DNA from: Otatea glauca
Lineage: Eukaryota; Streptophyta; Magnoliopsida; Poales; Poaceae
Assembly (NCBI GenBank): GCA_036346275.1
Contig: CM070721.1
Coordinates: forward strand, 47,527,594 to 47,591,593
Direction of reading: 5' to 3'
DNA length: 64,000 nt
Shown here: positions 59,325 through 64,000 of the stretch, in pieces
Numbering within the stretch: position 1 is the first letter of the stretch
Layout: each line of letters opens with the position of its first letter
The notes under the pieces: model-generated
What the model was told of the DNA's origin: nothing
Database searches by the model: none
The model's input: the letters and a program-made list of their open reading frames with translations, nothing else
Position numbers and translations under genes: made by a program

Positions 59325-59544
59325 CGACCGGCCGGGCCCACGGCATAGCCGGCATGTGGTGCGCCGACTATGCCATAGCCGGCGTGTGGGGTGCCTGCTA
59401 TGGCATAGCCGGCGCACCACATGCCGGCTATGCCCTGTCGTCACGTCGACTGCCGGCTATTACCGCCATTTCTGCGAATACGAAAAATAGTTGCCCAAAA
59501 CTGATAATATACGGTACAAAGTTGACTGTATTTGAAATTTTGCC
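59325..59544. repeat. Right terminal inverted repeat of element E
   Basis: GGCATAGCCGGC / GCCGGCTATGCC palindromes (59340-59440) are followed by the AT-rich terminus ending TTTGAAATTTTGCC, then the duplication TTGTTCTTT. It mirrors 44148-44370. Confidence 0.85.
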
Positions 59545-59553
59545 TTGTTCTTT

Positions 59554-59862
59554 AGCAACGACGACGCGGGTGGAGTTACCCCTGCGATCCGGTCGGGAAT
59601 ACCGCGGCCACCCTACCAGGAAGCGCTTTGCGGAGTGACGCCTCGGAACCAAAAGAGTCGCCGGTTGATGAGAACGGCGAGGGGCCTCGTCGTGGCACCA
59701 AGGGGGCCGTCGCCGCCAGACCTACCGGGGCGGGGAGAGCGATACGGCCGACGAGGGCCTCGGAAATGGAGGTAGGCAGCCTGTGCGCGCCCTGCCGCCG
59801 CGCGGCGCATTGCGAGGGCACGGCGACCAGCCTAGGCGTGGGCTTTTCAGTTTTTTCGTCTA
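59554..59862. other. GC-rich unassigned segment
   Basis: Open frames exist on both strands (for example 59628-59903 plus and 59576-59821 minus), but none has a recognisable domain; GC-rich DNA opens frames easily. It could be a gene fragment brought by the neighbouring Helitron or MULE. Confidence 0.3.
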
Positions 59863-60690
59863 CTAGTTATGTGCCCGTGCGTTGCAACCAAAACTCAATT
59901 TGAGACAAAAAATATATTTACAAAGAACACTAATTTTAGTTATATTTCAATAGTAGAAAAAAGTTTGTCCCTTCGAAGAGATTTGACTATCGGGTTAAAT
60001 TCTCTTAGATCTCAACCGTTCATGTTAGATCCAACGAATCAAGTACTCTGAAGGAGAACAGACGATCGTCATCAACTCTTAATTAGAATTAGTAGAGAGA
60101 TATCAATCCTTACCATTGAAGGAGGAGAAAGTTATTGCCTTCCTCTTGCAGGAAATCTTCTTGCTTCTTACACGCAACCTTTCTCTTCTCTTCTCTTCCT
60201 ACGTGTGTCTCCACTACCGACCGGCCTGTCCTCCTGGAGATGAGAGTGGGTGCCCTCTAATAAGGAGTAGATGAAAGCAGAAGACAGCGTAGCAGGCGGA
60301 TGGAAGCCAGGTCTCCCCGACATCTTCGTGATTGGCACGTGATTTGGTTGCGTGATTCTTTCCTTTTAATCTATGCATTTCCGGATATGATGAGATAGAA
60401 TTCCCGTATTATGGGATATGGTGAGTATATCCTTCTATCCATGCAGGATATGATGAGAAAATCCTTTAATTTATAAGATATATGAATAACATCTTTCCAT
60501 AGTAAGAACATGTGAATAGAGAGATATGCTAAAATAATATTTCTATTCAAAAAAGATATGATAAAATCTTTCCATCTAAGATATGATTAAATCTTCTTCT
60601 ATCTCAGCCGTTCATGTCAGATCCAACGAATCAGATACTCTAGAGGAGAACGGACCACTGCCACCAACTCCTAATTAGAAATAGTAGAGA
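59863..60690 (-). mobile_element. Helitron with duplicated 5' terminus (short, non-autonomous)
   Basis: Minus-strand GGTTGCAACGCACGGGCACA + TAACTAG|T at the left edge matches the grass Helitron 3' end (CGT..AACGCACGGGCA..CTAG, then T). Minus-strand TCTCTACTATTTCTAATTAG ending at 60690 matches Helitron 5' ends (TCTCTACTA..). A second 5'-like end, TCTCTACTAATTCTAATTAA, lies at 60079-60098, and about 95 bp next to each are homologous (ccgttcatgtNagatccaacgaatca). Thus either a 240-bp and an 830-bp element share one 3' end or one is nested. No Rep/helicase is present. Confidence 0.65.
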
Positions 60691-61142
60691 ATAGGTCCGA
60701 TTTATTCGGTTTTAAAATAATTTATTTTTTAGAAATTAGCTATCGAATTTCTTGGACCAAAATAAATATTGAACCGAAATATTTCGGTTCGATTAATTCA
60801 GTTAACCAAAATATGAATAAATACTAGGTAGATTAGATTTAGTCATTCTCATATCGCAACACAGAGTAGAGATAAACTCATACAATATTCATAAGTCATT
60901 ATAGTATATAAGCATAATATAACATATGAATATACCAAACATATACATAAATATGTTAGAACATGCGAATTGTTTAGTTGCTTTAGGAAGAACATTATAA
61001 AAATAGTATTATACATAGGCTATTCGGTTATTTCGGTTTTTAAAATCGAAAAACCAAACTGAACACCGAAAATCAAATTATAAAAAAAATAAAAACCAAA
61101 CTGAAAATCAAAATAATCAATTAATTCGATTCAACCACCCCT
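60691..61142. mobile_element. Possible degenerate hAT-like MITE
   Basis: AT-rich DNA full of TTCGGTT/AACCGAA words, with an end reading (other strand) CAGGGGTGGTTGAATCG, a hAT-style terminus. The left end (taggtccgatttattcgg) is only weakly complementary, and no duplication was found. Confidence 0.3.
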
Positions 61143-61522
61143 GCGGTCGTGCTTTCCCTCGTTCTTTTGTAATTGTTTTCATCTACTCGTGTATGCAATA
61201 ATTCAGTAATTCAAGACATGGCCTGTCACAAGCATACGGATTTAAGGCCCACAAGACACCATGTGTCGGCCTTATTTCTGCGGCCGACGATCGATCTACA
61301 GGAAAGCCTACGAGAGTTGGGTATGCGAGTGGTGTGTCCTCGATGCGCTCTCTCGTAATAAAGAAAATGAAGAAAGTACTAAATACCCATTAAACATAAA
61401 TCTACTTATGCTGCTGAATGCACTTGTCAATAAATCCTCGACAACAACACTGGTTTTCGAATTACAAAGTGTCTGTGTGCGTGGTCGAGGCGTCCGTTGC
61501 ATCGCACGTCTGCGTCATATTA
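61143..61522. other. Unassigned stretch
   Basis: A plus-strand frame (61261-61611) begins MCRPYFCGRRSIYRKAYESW but crosses into the following transposon at 61523 and shows no domain. It is not annotated as a gene. Confidence 0.3.
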
Positions 61523-61531
61523 ATTCACGTA

Positions 61532-62962
61532 GGAATAAATTTATTTTACATTCTTTCTACAAAAAATTATTTAACACCCTCAATTATAAAATTAGGTATT
61601 TAACACCATAAATTTATAAAATGGGTTAATTTACACCTTAAGACGGTTTTGCTGATAAGGATAGTGGTTTTTACTATGTTAACAACCATAACATTGATTT
61701 TTGCTGATATAGATCAAAATAAGGAAAGGAATGATAACAGAAGAAGAAAGAGAATGTATATAGGGAGAAATAAAGTGAGAAGAGGTCGATAATGTTGATG
61801 TCAATATTATTGAATTGGATTCTTGTCTGTCCCTGGGAATAAAACCCCGAAATCCTTTGTGTATCATGTACTAGTCCAGAAAAAGCTAGGACACAGAGTA
61901 AACGAAGCTGATACCACAATATATTATACAAACTTTATTCATTTAATTATCAGGTTTTTATCACATAAATGGTTGGTAGGCCAACTGAAAAATAGAGCAG
62001 CGGAAAGCAAAAAGGAGTAGTAGAGCCTAGCAAATTTGTCACAGGCAATCGACTGAGGCAGCAACCTAGTCATCGAGATCCTCACTGGTGAAGAAAAGAT
62101 TCTCTAAAAACAATAGATATTGCAAGGTGAGTACAAAAAGTACTCGCAATTTACATATGAAATACAGTAATAATGAATGATTAGAAAGAAAGGTGTAATA
62201 GGGTTAGTTTGAGCATAAAGTAACATTTCAAATACAATAAGTTTGGGCTCACCTTATATAGGGTTGGGGAGGGCCGGAGGGAAGGAAACCGGCGTGAGAC
62301 ACATGGTGGCCGAACGAGCAAGCTCATGAAATTTAGGCGCGGGATTTGGGTGAAATGATCGGGAATAGAAAGAGGAGGTCCAGAGATTGATTAGGCGCAA
62401 TTTGGAGAGAAATCAGGTAAAGAATCAATGAAATTTGAAGCTTCAAATGTCATCAATGGAGGAAGGGAGAGAGAGGATCATTCCCTGTTCGGCTGGAGCT
62501 AGAAGATGACTACTGTGCTGACAGGTGGGCCCATTTTTTTGAATTTAATTAATGGCTGAGAAGAAAAGGTTTTTAGAAAATAGTAAATAAGGTCTAAAAA
62601 TTTTAAAAAAATGTCAAAAATACCTTGAGATATTTGGTACTTAATAAAATTATTTTATAAATTTTTGGATTTTAATTTTTCCACAGTAAATCATTTATTT
62701 AAATATGAAAATAGCAAAAAGGCTTTATAAATCCAGAAAAAATGGAATTAAATATTTAAACAATAATATTTAAAATTTTAGGTGTTAAAATGCTTGTTAC
62801 CATCTTGAGTAGGATCCAAATCATCAAAATCATCAACCAAAACTGCCTTAAGGTGTAAATTAACTTGTTTTATGAGTTTAGGGGGTTAAATACCTAGTTT
62901 TGTAGTTGATGGTGTTGAATGGACGTTTTGGAAAGTTGACGGGTGTAAAATGAACTTATTCC
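61532..62962. mobile_element. Non-autonomous MULE, 1431 bp
   Basis: ATTCACGTA (61523-61531) and ATTCACATA (62963-62971) are a 9-bp duplication with one mismatch. The ends GGAATAAATTTATTTTACAT and (other strand) GGAATAAGTTCATTTTACAC start inverted repeats of about 120 bp, which include ttaacaccctcaattataaaattaggtattt-type words and end near GTGTAAATTAAC/ggttaatttacacc. No transposase is present. The interior includes ordinary AT-rich DNA and a GC-richer part at 62260-62480 with no recognised gene. Confidence 0.85.
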
Positions 62963-62971
62963 ATTCACATA

Positions 62972-63295
62972 TATGATATATTGTACCAAATGATCAAATT
63001 TGTACTGATTAATAGTTCTGATTTTTTGTGAGAAATTAATAGTTTTGAATTGTGTACGATAGAGGTTTTTTCTTGTTTCCTTTGTGTATGCATCACTGTG
63101 TCACCTATAGATGTGTGCGATATGGCCGTTGGAACACAACCACACGATCAAAAGCGAATTCTCTTGATTTCCATAAAGTTGTGCTTTTTTCATCGGATAT
63201 CCTCTCATCGTCGAAATGATCATTTTTCTAGTCTAACCCCTTTCCGATCGAAATTGAAAAACTAGCCATATCCTCGACCATGAAAGTATCAGCAG
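62972..63295. other. Unassigned DNA before the palindrome
   Basis: A 71-codon plus frame (63050-63265) has no domain or codon pattern of note. Nothing else was recognised. Confidence 0.3.
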
Positions 63296-63329
63296 GTGAC
63301 ATGCATCACCTATCGCTCTTCCTCATTGC

Positions 63330-63392
63330 GGAAGCTCCTACCGAGCTCCCACATCGCGGTTACCGCGATGTGGGAGCTCGGTAGGAGCTTCC
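63330..63392. repeat. Near-perfect palindrome: 31-bp arms, 1-bp centre
   Basis: The arm at 63330-63360 (GGAAGCTCCTACCGAGCTCC...GCGGT) is exactly the reverse complement of 63362-63392, with a single T between. Weaker complementarity extends outwards: catcacctat near 63305 against taggtgatga near 63410. This would fold as a cruciform or, if transcribed, a long hairpin. Confidence 0.95.
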
Positions 63393-63425
63393 ATGGTGCT
63401 GGAGCACAGTAGGTGATGAGGCTTA

Positions 63426-64000
63426 TGGAGGTCTGACCTTTCGGTGAGATAGATAACTATCGATTAGTGGAGATGACCCTTATGATTCAGGCTACCGACC
63501 GAAACACGATCGATGCTAAGCAATCGTTGAACCAAACTACGAATTTTTATCAACTGTGCCAAAGCCTGATTAACCTGATCACGAAAATCAATTCCTGCAA
63601 ACAAACAAAGAACAAGAAGGAACAAAGAAAAAGCAATCTAAAATTGCAAATATAATTGAAGTATTAATACAGGGTTCTGAAGTACAGTATTACTGTTGAT
63701 CTAGCCGAACAAGAGAATACTAAATAGTTTCACTAAGGAAAACTACAACTAAAAAAAACCTGAGTCTCATGAGGGATCTCGACTAACTTACATAAGCATC
63801 TAAACGGAGTGCAGCCAGGAGGTGGACATGGACATGGACTCCTCCTGGGCCTTCCTATTACATGGGTCAAAGCCTAATTGGCAAAAAGTGGCGCAGCACC
63901 TCTCTTTGATGATTATGATGTGTAGACAACTAATTTTAAGGTGACGCTAGATCCATTGGGAATGTTTTGTCATAAGCTTTCAATCAAGTACTTGCACACA
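63426..64000. other. Unassigned DNA to the end of the window
   Basis: No gene, terminal repeat or RNA was recognised. A 62-codon plus frame at 63467-63655 is low-complexity at its Lys/Gln-rich end and is not supported. Confidence 0.3.

Larger units (their letters stand above)
44148..59544 (+). mobile_element. Element E: 15.4-kb Mutator-like transposon with several genes
   Basis: The left end GGAAAAATTTCAAATGCAGT and the right end ACTGTATTTGAAATTTTGCC (59525-59544) are inverted repeats that continue for about 220 bp, through cgtatattttcaatttcggacaac and ATAGCCGGC-rich palindromes. The flanks are TTGTTCTTC (44139-44147) and TTGTTCTTT (59545-59553), a 9-bp duplication with one mismatch. Inside lie a MuDR-type transposase, a PMD gene, an unknown gene, a satellite with a captured SWIM fragment, and two GRF-type genes. 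A second copy of the right terminus lies at 58920-59084. Some inner sections (53290-57650) could be later insertions rather than original cargo. Confidence 0.82.

Noticed and set aside
59576..59903. Frames on both strands beside the right end of element E
   Set aside because: They are mutually overlapping in GC-rich DNA, without domains; kept only as an unassigned segment.
61261..61611. 116-codon plus-strand frame
   Set aside because: It crosses the end of a MULE at 61531 and so joins two unrelated sequences.

Overview
The window is repeat-rich plant nuclear DNA, almost certainly from a grass (Poaceae). It has no compact bacterial-type genes, rRNA, tRNA genes or CRISPR. The signatures are those of a large grass genome: Sirevirus-type Ty1/copia retrotransposons with palindrome-filled LTRs and 'ctccccctttttgg' polypurine tracts, Mutator-like elements (MULEs) linked to plant-mobile-domain (PMD) and GRF-type zinc-finger genes, hAT elements, Stowaway- and Tourist-like MITEs, Helitron ends, and one decayed LRR receptor kinase. 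Every recognised protein-coding unit is either transposon-derived or a pseudogene, with the possible exception of a few small genes carried inside transposons.

Layout. 1-6340: a truncated minus-strand Sirevirus ('element C') with partial 3' LTR, extra ORF and pol. 6345-7250: a hAT element with an exact 8-bp duplication, sitting at the point where element C is cut off. 7259-8520: purine-rich unassigned DNA. 8526-33217: a complete minus-strand Sirevirus ('element A', TSD CCAGG) whose 3' LTR is split by a second complete minus-strand Copia element ('element B', 10263-21258, TSD GCCTT). 33223-37635: a glycine-rich relic interrupted by a MULE ('element D', 33799-37338, TSD GTAGTGTAG). 38115-38915: a hAT element. 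39370-42114: an LRR receptor-kinase pseudogene. 42950-43923: two MITEs.

44148-59544 is bounded by inverted repeats with a near-perfect 9-bp duplication and reads as one 15.4-kb MULE ('element E'). It holds a broken MuDR-type transposase, a PMD gene, an unknown minus-strand gene, a satellite array that has swallowed a SWIM-domain fragment, and a divergent pair of GRF-type zinc-finger genes. Its right terminus is present twice. 59863-60690 carries Helitron ends, 61532-62962 is a small MULE, and 63330-63392 is a near-perfect 63-bp palindrome.

How it fits together: A, B and C are retrotransposons encoding gag/pol plus an additional 3' ORF; all three pols are disrupted, so they would need proteins from elsewhere to move. 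D and E are DNA transposons. E once encoded its own transposase and carries host-like genes. The most unusual observations are the duplicated, inverted terminus of E; the satellite/SWIM fold-back; a TATA-driven mini-gene inside retroelement A; the 31-bp-arm palindrome near 63.3 kb; and LTR-to-LTR differences concentrated at CTG/CAG sites. I did not find a convincing wholly new biological system; the window is chiefly a well-resolved stack of nested transposons.
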